A DNA stretch of 64,000 bases from Paulownia fortunei (Eukaryota > Streptophyta > Magnoliopsida > Lamiales > Paulowniaceae): contig CM033109.1 of the NCBI GenBank assembly GCA_019321725.1, positions 18,259,993 through 18,323,992 of the forward strand. The letters run 5' to 3'. The notes beneath the pieces were generated by a model. That model saw only the letters and a program-made list of their open reading frames with translations, had not been told where the DNA came from and searched no databases. Positions 24,092-36,388 of this stretch are shown here, one piece after another. Position numbers and translations under genes: made by a program. Positions within the stretch are counted from its first letter, which is position 1. The number at the start of each line of letters is the position of its first letter.

Positions 24092-27000
24092 TAGGCCTGA
24101 CCACGGGTCGAATTCAAATCGAACTCGGCTCGTGGCTGACTCGTGGTCAACAGGTCAAAACTTATTGACCACGCGTCCAACCCGCAAACCCGTAACCGCC
24201 TCGTAGATTCACGGGCGGTTATGGGTCCAAAAAATTTGGACCCGTAAACCGTCGGGCTGACCCGACGATTCAAGAAAAAAAAAAAAAGAAAAAGAAAAAT
24301 TAAAGAGCCGTTGTCAATGGCAACGGCTCTCTTGTACAACGGTCAAATTTTTTACCGTTGCCAAAGTCAAATTGTCAAAATTTGACCGTTTAACTTTTTT
24401 ATTTTTTATTTTAATTTTTATTTTAATTTTTTCTTCTATAAATACCCATCAATTCTTCATTTTTTCCACACTTCAACTCTTAAATTTCAATTATCTAATT
24501 CTCAACTCTTCAATCTTCACTCTTAATTATTCATTCTCAATTCTATATTATTTTAATTCTTTCATTAAATTTTTTTCATATTTCATTTATTTCATCTTTA
24601 ATTATTTATTATTCAATTCTATATACTAATTTTTTATCATTTATCAAAAAATGGCCGGTTCAAGCAATAGAGGTAAGGGAAAGATGCCCGCAACTGACGA
24701 GCAATCAAGGTTCAACATCGATTGTGAAGTTGAGTTAAGTGATGAAAAGCAAACTCACTTGTATACTACTCAAGAAACAATGAGTGATGCTCACACTCGA
24801 TCTATTCTATCTCTCAAATCTTCTATTTTTACTAAACATTTTGATAAAATGACACTTCCAAATGGAGAGATGTGAGTAAAGTGTAAATATTGTTCGCAAT
24901 CTTACAAATTTCAATCTGGAGGCGGTTATGGATCCTTGAAAAGACATGTGGAGAAGAAGCATCCAGTAGAATTTGGCATTGATCGTGCTCAAACTCAAAT
25001 GCCATCATTCGCATCTTCCGGCGCCGGTGGAGGTAACGATCTTTCTTTATTTAAATATAATGATGTTAAATGTAGAGAAAATTTAGTTAGATTTATTTCT
25101 GTTGAATATCTTAATTTTAGTTTTGCAAATAAATTCTTTTTTAATGAATTAATTCAAACAACATATAATCCGACGGCCAAAGGTGTTCCACAAACCACAC
25201 TAACACGCTATGTAAAAAAATTATATAATAAATCTAAAAAAGAGTTAAAAGAATTATTAAATAATGTAAATAATAAAATTTCTTTATATAATGATATTTG
25301 GAGTTATCATTGGCAAATACATTCATATATGGGTATTACATGTCATTGGATTGATGATTTTTGGACACTTCAAAAAAGATTACTTGCATTTAGAGTTTTT
25401 GATAATCCACACACAGCGGCAAATATTTTACAAATTATATTTTTAATATTAGAAGAATATAATTTAGTTAATAAATTTTTTCAATATCATTTGACAATAC
25501 TGTATCTAATAATGCTAGTATTGGTGATGTTAAAGTTGTATGTGAACCATCAATTGGTGGTAAATTTTTTCATATTAGATATATATGTCATATTTTAAAT
25601 TTATGTGTACAAAATGGCTTAAAAGTTTTAGAAAATCAACTTAAACCAATTAGATAAACATTTTCTTATTTATGGACACATCCACATATTAATAAACAAT
25701 GGTTTGGATTTTGTAAGGCTAACGGTATGAGGACTAAAAAAATTCCACGGGATGTTCCAACCCATTGGAATTCAACATATAGATTATTAGAAAAATCTAT
25801 CGACTATAAAAATTTATTATGTCAATTTTTTGTACAAATTATTTCTACTCCTTTTCATTTATATCCACATCATTGGACAGTATGTGAAAAAAAATTTAAT
25901 ATTTTAAAAATATTTAATGATGCTACTTTACAATTATCTAGTGTTTATTCCCTAACTTTTCATTTAGTATTATTAAATTATTGTAATATTGAATCAGTTT
26001 TACATGAAAATATTAACTCCCAAAATGAAAATTTAGTAAACTATGCTTTATCAATGCAGTTGAAATGGGAAAAATATTTTTATGAAATTTCAGATATTAA
26101 TTTAATTGTTGTTGTTTTTGATCCTAGACTTAAATTAGATAGTTTACAAGACTTGTTATTAATTTATTACAATACTTTAACACGTAATGAAAATGATTAT
26201 ACTATAGATATTAATAATATTATATGTAAAATTAGAACACTTTTAAATGAATTTTATAATGAATACAGTTCCAAATATGGTTCACAATCAACTCAAGTTG
26301 ATATACATAAAACTAGTAGTAGTAGTAGTGGTTTTAAACTTACGGCAGCACAACTTTTACTTAGGGAACGAACTAAACGTCCTTGAGGATCCTCAAATTC
26401 TAGCCAAGAACTTGAGAGTTTTTTTAATATTTCATTTGAGTTTAACGAGACAGATGACAATGAAGAGTTCGATATTTTGTGATAGTGGTCGCAAAAAGAG
26501 CAAAGGTATCCAATTTTGTCCATGATGGCGAAGAAGATACTTGCTTCACCTGCTTCAATCGTTGCAGTAGAACAAGTTTTTAGTGCGGGATACAATATAT
26601 TGAGTGAGAAACGCTCAACGTTGTCTCCCGAGAATTTAAAAGCCAAAGCATGTCTTGATGATTGGATTAAGGCCTCACTACGAAGACAAGATCAATCGGA
26701 TTCAGAGGAAGATCAAAAGGAGGACACAAATGAAACAACGACGGGAACGGGTGGGAGTGATTGAGCCACGCCACTCCCTAAGGTAATAAGGGTTAAAAGG
26801 TAAGAGAACTACGTGTGTTTTAATTCTTCTATACCCTAAGAGGATACGTAGACAACTTAAATTTAAGTTCAAGCTCATTTTTATTTTTAAAATAATTTTT
26901 AATTATATAATTTAAATTTTTGTAGATATTTTTTTAAAATTTAAGTGCAAATTTTTTTTATTGAAATTTAAGTTTAAACTTTAAGATTTCAAGTTGAATA

Positions 27001-27421
27001 TCTTTTTTTATATATTTATTATAATTAAAATATTTGATACTTTAAATTTTAGATAATAATTTTTTTTTAAAATTTAAGTTAAACATTTATTAAATTCAAA
27101 AATTAATGATATTTTTTTTTAAATTGAAGTTCAAAATTTTTCATTCAAATATATGTTTAAAATTTCAAACCCTTGTTTTTGTTTTACAAAAGTTACAATT
27201 TTATAAAATAAATAGTTAGTTAAAAAGTTATAAATTTTTAAATATAGGTAAAAAAAAATAAAAAATCAAGGGTTGGAACCGGAACCGACGGTTAACCGGG
27301 CCGACGGTTCCGGAACTCGAACCGTAATCGATCTTGACGGTTAAGATTAAAGGTCGAAATTTTTTGAATCGTGGAACCCGCGGTTTTAAACCGTAACCGA
27401 CGTGAATCGTGGTAAGGTGTA
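24092..27421 (+). mobile_element. hAT-superfamily DNA transposon, full length, inactive
   Basis: The 3,330-bp element starts TAGGCCTGACCACGGGTC and ends with the complement of TACACCTTACCACGATTC, an imperfect 18-bp terminal inverted repeat with 13 matches. The left subterminal region (24100-24290) and right subterminal region (27270-27410) are rich in CGGGT, CCGTC and GACGGTT motifs, a usual feature of plant hAT ends. The centre carries a transposase pseudogene with BED finger and hAT dimerisation domain, of the RICESLEEPER/Ac-like type. An 8-bp duplication flanks it. The broken frame makes it non-autonomous, though its ends could still be acted on by a related transposase. Confidence 0.85.
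24651..26764 (+). pseudogene. hAT transposase pseudogene (RICESLEEPER-like)
   Basis: Translation starts MAGSSNRGKGKMP. A BED-type zinc finger of form Cx2Cx17Hx4H spans 24882-24962. Middle motifs are characteristic of plant hAT transposases: HIRYICHILNLCVQNG near 25575-25620 and IPRDVPTHWNSTYRLL near 25740. The C-terminal dimerisation domain is ASPASIVAVEQVFSAGYNIL with SEKRSTLSPENLKAKACLDD at about 26530-26670. Disruptions are stops at 24873, 25655, 26384, 26480 and 26483, plus one frameshift in a T-run near 25478. About 700 codons are covered, the usual length. No intron is needed to follow the protein. It would have supplied the transposase for excision and insertion; it no longer can. Confidence 0.9.
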
Positions 27422-27429
27422 TATATATC
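27422..27429. repeat. hAT target-site duplication, right (TATATATC)
   Basis: Matches 24084-24091 exactly and directly follows the right terminal inverted repeat. Confidence 0.7.
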
Positions 27430-28347
27430 CAATTTCACAACAGCCAACCTTTGTTATCCTTCCTTCATCAGAGACTGAACCTGTGGGTTAAGATATACTT
27501 GAGATTGCAGCCAGACTTTTTTGTACTCTAATTTAATCATCCAGGACAACACCAAGCAATTGAGATGGTAAGGTCGAGCCTCCAAGACTAATAGATCCTA
27601 GGTTTATGCTCCATTTTTATGTAATTATTTGTACTTAAATAAATTTAAAATTTGAATGTTATGAATAGTATGTATATTTGATTGTTTTTCTAAAATCTTT
27701 CTAAAATAAAAAGGGGGAGAAGGATGTGACTAAACGAATCAAAATCTTTCTCCAAAAATCGGGCTGGCAAATGGATTGATTGGATCATATCCTAGTACAT
27801 TGAGCTCAAATTGGATTTTCGGTGATGGATTTAGAATGGGATAGGTCAAGTTCAAACTCATAACACTTTATTTATGAGATTATTTATATATTTGTATATT
27901 TTCTAATATGGACACATTTTTAAATTAAGCAGTAATTTTGAAATTAATTTTCAATTTTATATATTCTGGGATTCAGAATGGGTTAAAACTAGATCAATTT
28001 ACTAGTAGATTTATTAGTTCAGTTTCATTTCACTCGCGTCATGCACGTATTTTTCTAAAGTTAATAAAAATAATAAAATATGATAAAAACCTCTTTAAGA
28101 AAAAGCACGAAAGAGAGTTTTCGGATGTCAAACACAATACCTATAAAAAGTGTTCACGCAACTATATTTTATTTTTTTACTAAACGTGATTCTTGAAGTT
28201 GTTGAGTAATCTTGATGAATTGATTAATTTTCAAGCAAAATTTTCCCTTTAAAACAAATTTTTCCAAATCCCCGGGTGTAGTTAAACGTGGATGAAAAGA
28301 ATAACGTGAGGGAGAGAAAACATGCGCCTGAAATTGTGTACAAGATG

Positions 28348-28350
<3 letters not shown>

Positions 28351-28391
<41 letters not shown>
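28351..28391. repeat. (TA)n microsatellite
   Basis: About 20 uninterrupted TA repeats. Confidence 0.95.
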
Positions 28392-28392
<1 letters not shown>

Positions 28393-29519
28393 AATGCAAC
28401 CCTTTTCAGATAAATAATTATGCAGCAACACGTGGTGCCAAATTTCATGTAGTTGGTGAAGTCATGCATGACAATTGGTGAAATAGACTTGCTTTATTCA
28501 AAAAGTTCAGGCATATTTAGCATCAGCTTATCTTTTAGTCATTACCATATTAATTCTTTATTTTGAGATTATTCCAACTTGCAGCTCAATTTAGATGTTT
28601 CATTTTGAACTCGTATTAAATTTCAGATAAGAGTCAGAAAAATTAAGGCTTTATTTCATGTTATTTCTACTATTTTTGTTGAAAATATTATAAAAAAAAA
28701 TTATATTTTGGGCAGTGGTATTGACAAACACGTTAAGAATGAGAATGTGTTTAAACGTTTTCTTTAAAAAAAAATAATATAATGTATTTTGCGTAATATT
28801 TCTAACTATAAATTTTTTTTTAATGTTGTTTGTTATGATTATAATTGAAAATATTTTTAACTGTAAATATTTTATCTATATTATTTGTTATGATTAATGG
28901 AGAGTTTTAGAAATAAAAACATGTTTCTTCAAAACCTTAGTGCCAAACACATTTCCATTATGAGAGAGAGAAAATATTTTCGAAAACTAGAACCAAACAA
29001 TGCCTAAAATATTGGATATTTTTGCACTTTTATTTTAAAATTAATGATCTAAAAGTTAGTAAAATCACATTAGAATATACTATTCAAAATTTCATTTTTA
29101 GAAAATGGGAAATAATTTGTAACTATTTCAAAAACAAAATAAGATAATTCAATTTAAAACAGAGGAAGGGTAATACATGTCATTGAGAATCATCAATGTA
29201 GAAGTATCAAAGCAAAAGCTCCCTATATGTACTGGCGCATCCTAAGATCAATGAATTCTTCAATTCACCAAAGGAAATAAATACTCATTTTGCTATGTTC
29301 TAAAAAGTCCGCCTTCTAACTAACTTATAAAGTTGATTCAATTACAGAAATGAATTACATATCTTTTAAGTTGCATTAGAATTTGGAGTTGAAGATAAAA
29401 ATTTCAAATTTATAATAATAATTTTATTGAATTTATTTGAATAACTTCCTAAATTTTTATTTTAAATTATTTTTTGAATTATTGTAAATTGCATTTGAAT
29501 GGAAGGATTTGTATTCAAG

Positions 29520-29950
29520 CAGGGATGCCAATGGGGCAAGTCTAATTGGATTCGGGACTCACCCTGCCCCCACTTTCATTTAGTTCTAAACTTGTCCCGC
29601 TCCGGACCCGTACCCGTACCCGACGGGTCTAACCTATCAAACCCATTAGTTGTTTTGTTTTCGAAAAAATAAAATAGAAAAATAGTTAGAAAACAAATAA
29701 TTATTTTAAGGTATAATAGAAATGTAAAGGCATAAAAAATGATGGTGGAAGAAGAAAAAAAAAAATAAATAAATAAACACATGAAACCCTAATTTATTTA
29801 TACACTTTATATTCGGGACTCATTACCCGCCCCAAATCCGACGGGTCTAATAAAAATGAACCCATTATTTACCCTGTTACCTATTTATTCAACCCAAACC
29901 TGTTCCAAATAGGATAGGTTTGTGACGGGTCGGGTAAGACCCGAACCCCA
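29520..29950. mobile_element. hAT-like non-autonomous remnant
   Basis: The left end CAGGGATGCCAATGGGGC at 29520 resembles the CAGGGATGGCAA termini of many plant hAT elements. It is followed by GACCCGTACCCG-type motifs (about 29605-29625), and similar ACGGGTCGGGTAAGACCCG motifs recur near 29925-29945. No coding sequence lies between. A clean right terminus and target-site duplication were not found, so the boundaries are approximate. Confidence 0.45.
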
Positions 29951-32900
29951 TATTCTAAACAAAGTTACATTAATCCGGTTTATTTAGAAAACTACTTTGA
30001 ATATCTCCTTTAGAGTTGTTGAATTTCCATGTGAATGGCATAATTTGACTTGAAAAAAATCATTTAGCATTAAGAACAGCCTTGCGCGTTGTTTTCTTAT
30101 TCTGTCTATAAAAAATATGCCGTACGTTATAGCTCAATAAAGTTGAAGTTCTAATTTCAAAACCTAATCCATCTAACTTTAACTTTCCATTATTTTCTTA
30201 TTCAAATATTATGTGAACTAAAGCAAACAATTAGTCTACAAATTACAATATAACCAATAATTAAGTACAAGAGCGTGCAAAAGAGTGACGAAAATTAATA
30301 CAAATATATGAACATCCACACATGTAGCATGACTTAAACTCCCAGACCCAATAATCGAACTAGTATAACCAGTATCTAAGTAAACATAATCAATAATTAG
30401 GCACCAAAATTTACATTAGAGTGCAATGAAACTAATATGAAGTTAAAAGAATATCTACACTTGTAGCATGACTCAAATTCAAACCATCACAACTATAGAG
30501 TTTTGCATCACAATCTTCATAGATTTGAAATGGGGCTCGTTACATTAATTAAATAGTTGTGTAATTCTGCTAAATAAATTCATGTTTTCGAGGAGGAAAA
30601 TGTGTCTGTTAGTTATATTTTCAGAAAATATTTAGAAGTAAACAACTCTATTTTCAAATCCCATACACTAATTTCCAACATTATTTTTAAGGCTACCCCT
30701 TATTTTTTTTAAAAGAAGATATTTAATAGTTTATGTTTGAGAATAAGGAAACCAAACATATTTCTGTAAAATGATATATCAAATCATTCTATCAACTTAA
30801 TTCGTGGAACTTCCCAATATACTCATTCAAACATACTATCATTCAACGCATTTCTCAAGAAAATCTCCTCATAATATTTTAAAAAAATATTATATCGAGA
30901 TCTTTTCTAAATCATTATATTTTCTTTATTAATAGTTTCCGTACTTTGAATCCCCGACCAATTAATGGGAAGGTCGTGGCAGTCACCTGTCATTCAGATT
31001 TTAATTGGCTACCTGTAAACGGCAAACTATACATATCTTTGAATTCAATGAGATATATATTCACAAAAAAAAAAAAAAAAAAAAACTTTGCAACATAAAA
31101 ATCTTCAAGAACAATAAATTATAATGCTACAAAATCCAGGCCATACTGTACATTCCCAAATGATACATTCCCAAATTATTGAGCAGATAGATTTTACATT
31201 CATCCCTCTTAGGAATAAAGTCCACCTGTTCTCTCTTTTTTTTTATGTTTCCAATGTTGATGGAAACACAACGACCTATGCGTATCACCTGCCACTCCCA
31301 CTACATAATTGCCCTGGTCATTTGAGTGCCACATATTAGTTGACATCTCACCTACATACATTCAAGCCAAAAGGGAATTCTTGGAATTTGGAAAAATATA
31401 TCTGTCTTATATCTTTGTGTTTATCTCTCTATATACATACACACATGTATATATATAGTATGAATATAGACTTCAAACAAATATAGAATTTGACTCAATC
31501 ACATTGAGGTGACGTGAAGATTTTGGCTGCAGATTCTCTAGTTCAGAATGAAAGAGAAAAATAATAAAAAGTAAAAAGAATTGAGGTCTTGTATGGATGA
31601 TTAAATGGAAGAACAAAAAACAGTAACCCTCAGTTCGAGAATATAGTGTAAATTGTTCGGAGATAGTGAAAAAGGAAAAGTAAAGAATATCATAAATTCC
31701 ATTACATTTTCTTTTTTGACAAAATCAGTATATAATCAATTAGCTTTTAACAAGTTCGAGTGTCGTTAGAAAATGAATGAACTAGCCTTGTAAAATCATA
31801 ATAGTCTCTCATAATCACATTTGTATGAATGTATTGAAACCTATCAAAAGAAGTGTTTTACTTTACATGGTCCTTTTCTTCACCAAAATTTAAGTTCCGA
31901 GCATGAAATCATTATAGGGTGAGAAATGATGATGAGCCAATACTTGATGCGTGAAGTTTGGCACAAAAATCTTTGCTGAGCCAAAAGAACTATTTAACTA
32001 CTAACATTTATGTGCTAAGCCATACACAGGTTGATATTAGATAATATGGGTAGAGACGTATCTACATCAATCCTTGCCAATATTTATTGTTATCCGAGCT
32101 TACATGTATCAACGATGATATCAAAATGATGTCAAACATTACTATGATATTATCAATCTTTTCGAATATTGTCCACGGTACAAACCTAAACGAATTAGTA
32201 TTGATCATTAGTAATGAATGAAATCTCATTGCCTAAAGCAAGAACTTAAAAATATGTATACAAGACTACGACCCATTTATCATTCAATAAGTATCCGATA
32301 AGTGACACTTAATTTATACTCTTAATTTTGCTGATTTTTTTTTATAAAATATATTTGCTTCTTATTTTTCAATATTTTCCCGATACGCACTTTGAACTAT
32401 GGTAGCACTCATTCACCTCTTACAGTTTTTAGCTGCTAATAGTGAAAATCTGAGGCACCATTACATTCCAAATCCACACACTATCTTCAATACAGTTTTG
32501 TATAATATCTTAGCATAGAAATCAAATTATCAACAAAATTAACTAATAATGCATACATAAGATAAAATTATCATTTGCCAAACATAAACATAACGCGTGT
32601 CTACTCACATATTAGTTAATAAATGCACAAATTTATAATAACGTTGGATGACAAAATCAAGAAGATTCAATTTGGCAACTACTGCAAGAAAAAGATAAAC
32701 ATATGTTTTATATGATGATATCAAAGTTCATTATCAGCATAGGGTGCGTACTAAGAATTCCAGAAGCAAAAACATCTGCAGTTCCAAGGGCGGGGAAGAT
32801 AAGCTAAGTGGGCGAATGAGAAGAGTCCGCGTGTGGGGGGCTCCCGTATCTTTTGAATTATGACCTGCTGGCATTGAATTTTGTGTAGGACTGATCATCA

Positions 32901-34666
32901 TCATTGAATAAAAATGTGGGATATTTGTGATACCTACTTTGGTTTGAATGCTGCTTCGTACAAGTGTGCGGTGGTAGCGGAGGGGAGGTGGTGGTGGCGG
33001 CGGCGGTGGGGATTGACGCTGCTGCCCTTTGCTGGGAACCATGTGCACTCACATGGATTGGTTGACTATTTACTAGTTATTCACTTCAACTTTCCTACCT
33101 TTAGTTATTCAACTCAATATTAATGTGGCTCTCATCAATGAAATCACAATCTTTTTTGACTCCTCAAAAAGAAGAAGAAAAAAATTTAGCAAATTCTTTT
33201 TTATTATTATTTTTTCTTTTTTTGTGTGTGTATGTGCGTAATGCCTAGGTGAGGATGAAAGGACTCCTGCTCATTAATTAAAATAAAAAAAAAATTAAAA
33301 GTGTCTGAAAATACAATTTAAGTCAAAAAAAATGGCAATTTTTGGAATAGAATTTTAGCAAAAAGGGTTTTGGATGATGGACTAATATGTTAGTAGGGCA
33401 AGTGAATTACATTTTGTTATGTCATTGATGTACATATAATCAATCATATAGCAAGTGCAATAATACTTTTCATGTGATTAATTAAGTTTGACTAATGTTA
33501 GAATTTTCTTTATATTTTGATACTCAAAAAAGTTTAGTTATTTTCTCGCAAATTTTAATTTCAAATATAGTAGCATGCGAATTTGTTGAAGGGAGAAGAG
33601 TTTTATAACTCCTAACTAAAGGTGTTATGTAACTATTTGGACATGAAAATTTGTGGCGAGGGAAGGGGAAGAAAAAAGGGAAATCTGAAATTACATGTAT
33701 TAATGCATGAAAACCCCGTCCACAAAGAGAGTATAATCGGAAAATGATTAGATATTTTGTAGCTTTGTAGTAATAAATTTATTTGTAAATTTCAATAATT
33801 ACTATTATTGTTTTATTCTGCAGTTTCCTATCTGCTAAGTAAATTAATTAATTTCATGTCTTCATCCTTGTCTCTTGTGTGTGGATGGTATGTTCCACAA
33901 TTTCAAATATTAATGAATTTCGTCAAAAGTGGCAACAAATATATATGTAAGACGAAACCATTGCATGATCTTTTTTAAAAACTTGGCACCAACCAACAAA
34001 TACTTAGGTTGTTGGTGAAGAGACATATCTAACCATAAATCTGTAACCAAGTTGTCGGTAAAACTTGTGACGAAAATAAGAGGGTGTTTGGCTACATTTG
34101 TGAACTCGATCTTTAAAACATTCTATATTTAGAGAGGGTGTTTTATGTGTTTGGTAAAAAAAAATAAAATGAAAATACGGTTATAAAATATAAAATAAGA
34201 TCTTTGGACCTTATATAAGAGTAGTAGTGAGACCCCAATTTAATTTTAAGATATAACAAAAATTCTTATTTTTCACCATGAAGAAATATTTAAAAAACTT
34301 TTAAAACTTATTTTCTCCAAACAGATAAAAAAGTTTTATTTTTAAAATAAAATTTAATATCGTATAAGTTCTATAAACATCACATGTTATCTTTGACGCT
34401 GTAAGATATTTAATAAGCGAATTACATTGGTATAAATGATAAATTAAGAGATTAATTTGTTTGAAAATTCTAATCAATGACTACAGTTCTGCAATTTTAC
34501 TTGTTCTAATGTTTTTTTTTTTTCCGTCCCTAATTTAGGTGACATTTGATATATTAAATTTTAAATCTAAAATGTCAATAACAAATGCTAAATTATTAGA
34601 TTTTACCACAACAAGTAATGCATTTTCAAATTATAAAACTGTTCATTGAATTGAATACTACTCCCT

Positions 34667-34840
34667 GTGTCTCATCTTAACTGTCACATTCTGAATAGTG
34701 CAAGAGTTTTATGAGAATTGAAAAACTAAAAATTTTAATCACCATAAAAATTTATCTAGTAATAATAAGCCATTTTAACATCATTTCTAGAGCATGGCAC
34801 ATATGTGACAGTGATCTACTTATGATCTAATACGCCCAAA
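34667..34840. mobile_element. Stowaway-like MITE, decayed
   Basis: The left end TACTCCCTGTGTCTCATCTT, then AACTGTCACA, matches the TACTCCCTCCGTCCCA end of Stowaway elements with their TA target. The right end near 34805 keeps only a degenerate GTGACAGT. The interior is AT-rich without coding sequence. Confidence 0.45.
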
Positions 34841-35931
34841 AAAAATTAAGTGTAAAACACATTTTGTCCCCTCAAACTAATTTTATTTGGCACTTAATCT
34901 CTTTGAACTATTAATTGTAACACTTAATCCCTGTCCGAAAAATCCCTAATTGAAGATTTTATTAATTCAAACTGCTAAAAGACACATTTGCCCACAAATT
35001 TGCGGGGAATATTTGAATCATTTTAAAAATAACGTCGTAAAATATTCCTCCTTTATTCTTTATTCAAAAATACTTTGTCTAATTAAGAATATAAAAATAA
35101 CATAATTATGAGTGTACGTAGTTATTCTCTGGCGTTTGTACTAAAAGTGAATTAAAATATACAAAAAATTCAATAATTGAATTAGATAAATTTAGCAAAA
35201 ATCATAGTTAGATAATATAGTACAAAAATATAAAATTTGCTAGACAACCATGATGCTTTTTTCAAATAAAAGACAGACAATTTTTGTGTCTCATGAAACC
35301 ACTCCGTCAACCATAATTCTTATAATTGAGTGAAGATTAAAAATGAAAAAACTATTAACGTGCTTACCATAATTATTCCCATGACGTCACAGATTAAATC
35401 AGTTAGGGTAGGGTAGAAATTTTAGGGCGTGACAACAGTATCAGCACTATTTTTGGACCTTGAATTTTTGGTGTGAAAAAAAAATAAAAAAATACCGAAA
35501 AATTACATGTAAAGTACTATAATTTGAAGTGAGGAAAATATTTTCCTTAACATTTTTCTCATTAAAATCAATGACAAAACATAACGTAAATATGAAAGTG
35601 GAAAAAGAAATCTATAGTACTTTTATACTATAGATTCTTCTACTAACGCATTCGTACTTAGGAGTCATGGATTGTATATGTGATAATGTTATAAATTAAA
35701 ATATAGGTATTATTATGTGTAATTTAATGACACCTAATCTCACTTTTACAGCATATGACGAGCCAAAATATTAACGTGGTCAATACCTTCAAATCATTTT
35801 GAAACATAAGAATGTGATGTTTTATGTCAGAGACACTATGTATCAAAATTTGCATGCTTTATTGTCCTTACTTTAGTACCATCTTTTACTCAATTAATAG
35901 TGATGATAACTTATATGAATCCATAAACATG

Positions 35932-35988
35932 TACTGCATATTATTACACGACTTATTTTTAAAGGTTTTTGTAATTTTAACTTGAAGA
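35932..35988. repeat. Direct repeat flanking the minus-strand copia, left copy
   Basis: The stretch from TACTGCATATTATTACA through TTTAAAGGTTTTTGTAATTT is repeated with a few differences at 41171-41233, immediately beyond the other end of the copia element. It is much longer than a 5-bp copia target-site duplication. Confidence 0.7.
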
Positions 35989-36000
35989 CTATGCATGTAT

Positions 36001-36381
36001 TGAAAATTTATCACTTAAAATATTGATAATTTCAATATTATTATAAGACATAACACTCGATACAATTTTACTTTTAATAAACTTTCTAAATATTTCTCTA
36101 AACTATTTTTAGAAACTTTACTTCTAATCACTCTTATTTTTTTTTATTTGATAATTTAATATTCCAAATGCAAGTTCTATTTATATTAGTTTTTAACAAA
36201 TCTCTACCACTAAATAAATAAATAATTTAAATTATAAACATATATTTATCAATTAAATTATCACATAATTTTTAATAATCTAAACAATCTTACTTATTTT
36301 ACTTAAAATTAGAAAATTTTAAAATTTGGGCTAATATGGGCTTGATTAAAATTTAGACTTAAAACAAGTTTATTTTCAACA
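36001..36381 (-). repeat. 3' LTR of minus-strand copia
   Basis: The outer end is GATAAATTTTCA on the minus strand, the same as in the plus-strand copy. The inner end TGTTGAAAATAAACTTG abuts the polypurine tract. Confidence 0.85.
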
Positions 36382-36388
36382 TTCCTCT

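Larger units (their letters stand above)
27430..35992. other. AT-rich intergenic DNA without recognised gene
   Basis: No host gene was recognised. It holds (TA)n at 28351-28391, a hAT-like remnant near 29520-29950, a poly-A run at 31064-31084, a small GC-rich patch near 32750-33050, a MITE-like stretch beginning GGGTGTTTGGCT near 34083 and closing TCTCCAAACA near 34320, and a Stowaway-like end near 34670. Most short frames here are low-complexity. Confidence 0.55.

Noticed and set aside
24372..24629. 85-codon frame just before the hAT transposase
   Set aside because: Low-complexity Phe/Leu/Ile/Tyr translation of AT-rich leader inside the transposon.
28169..28469. Two minus-strand frames with IYIYIY
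   Set aside because: Translation of the (TA)n microsatellite at 28351-28391.
32734..33048. Proline-rich protein gene on the minus strand
   Set aside because: The proline run comes from a simple GGT/GGC repeat on the other strand; the remaining residues match no family I recognise. Kept only as a finding.
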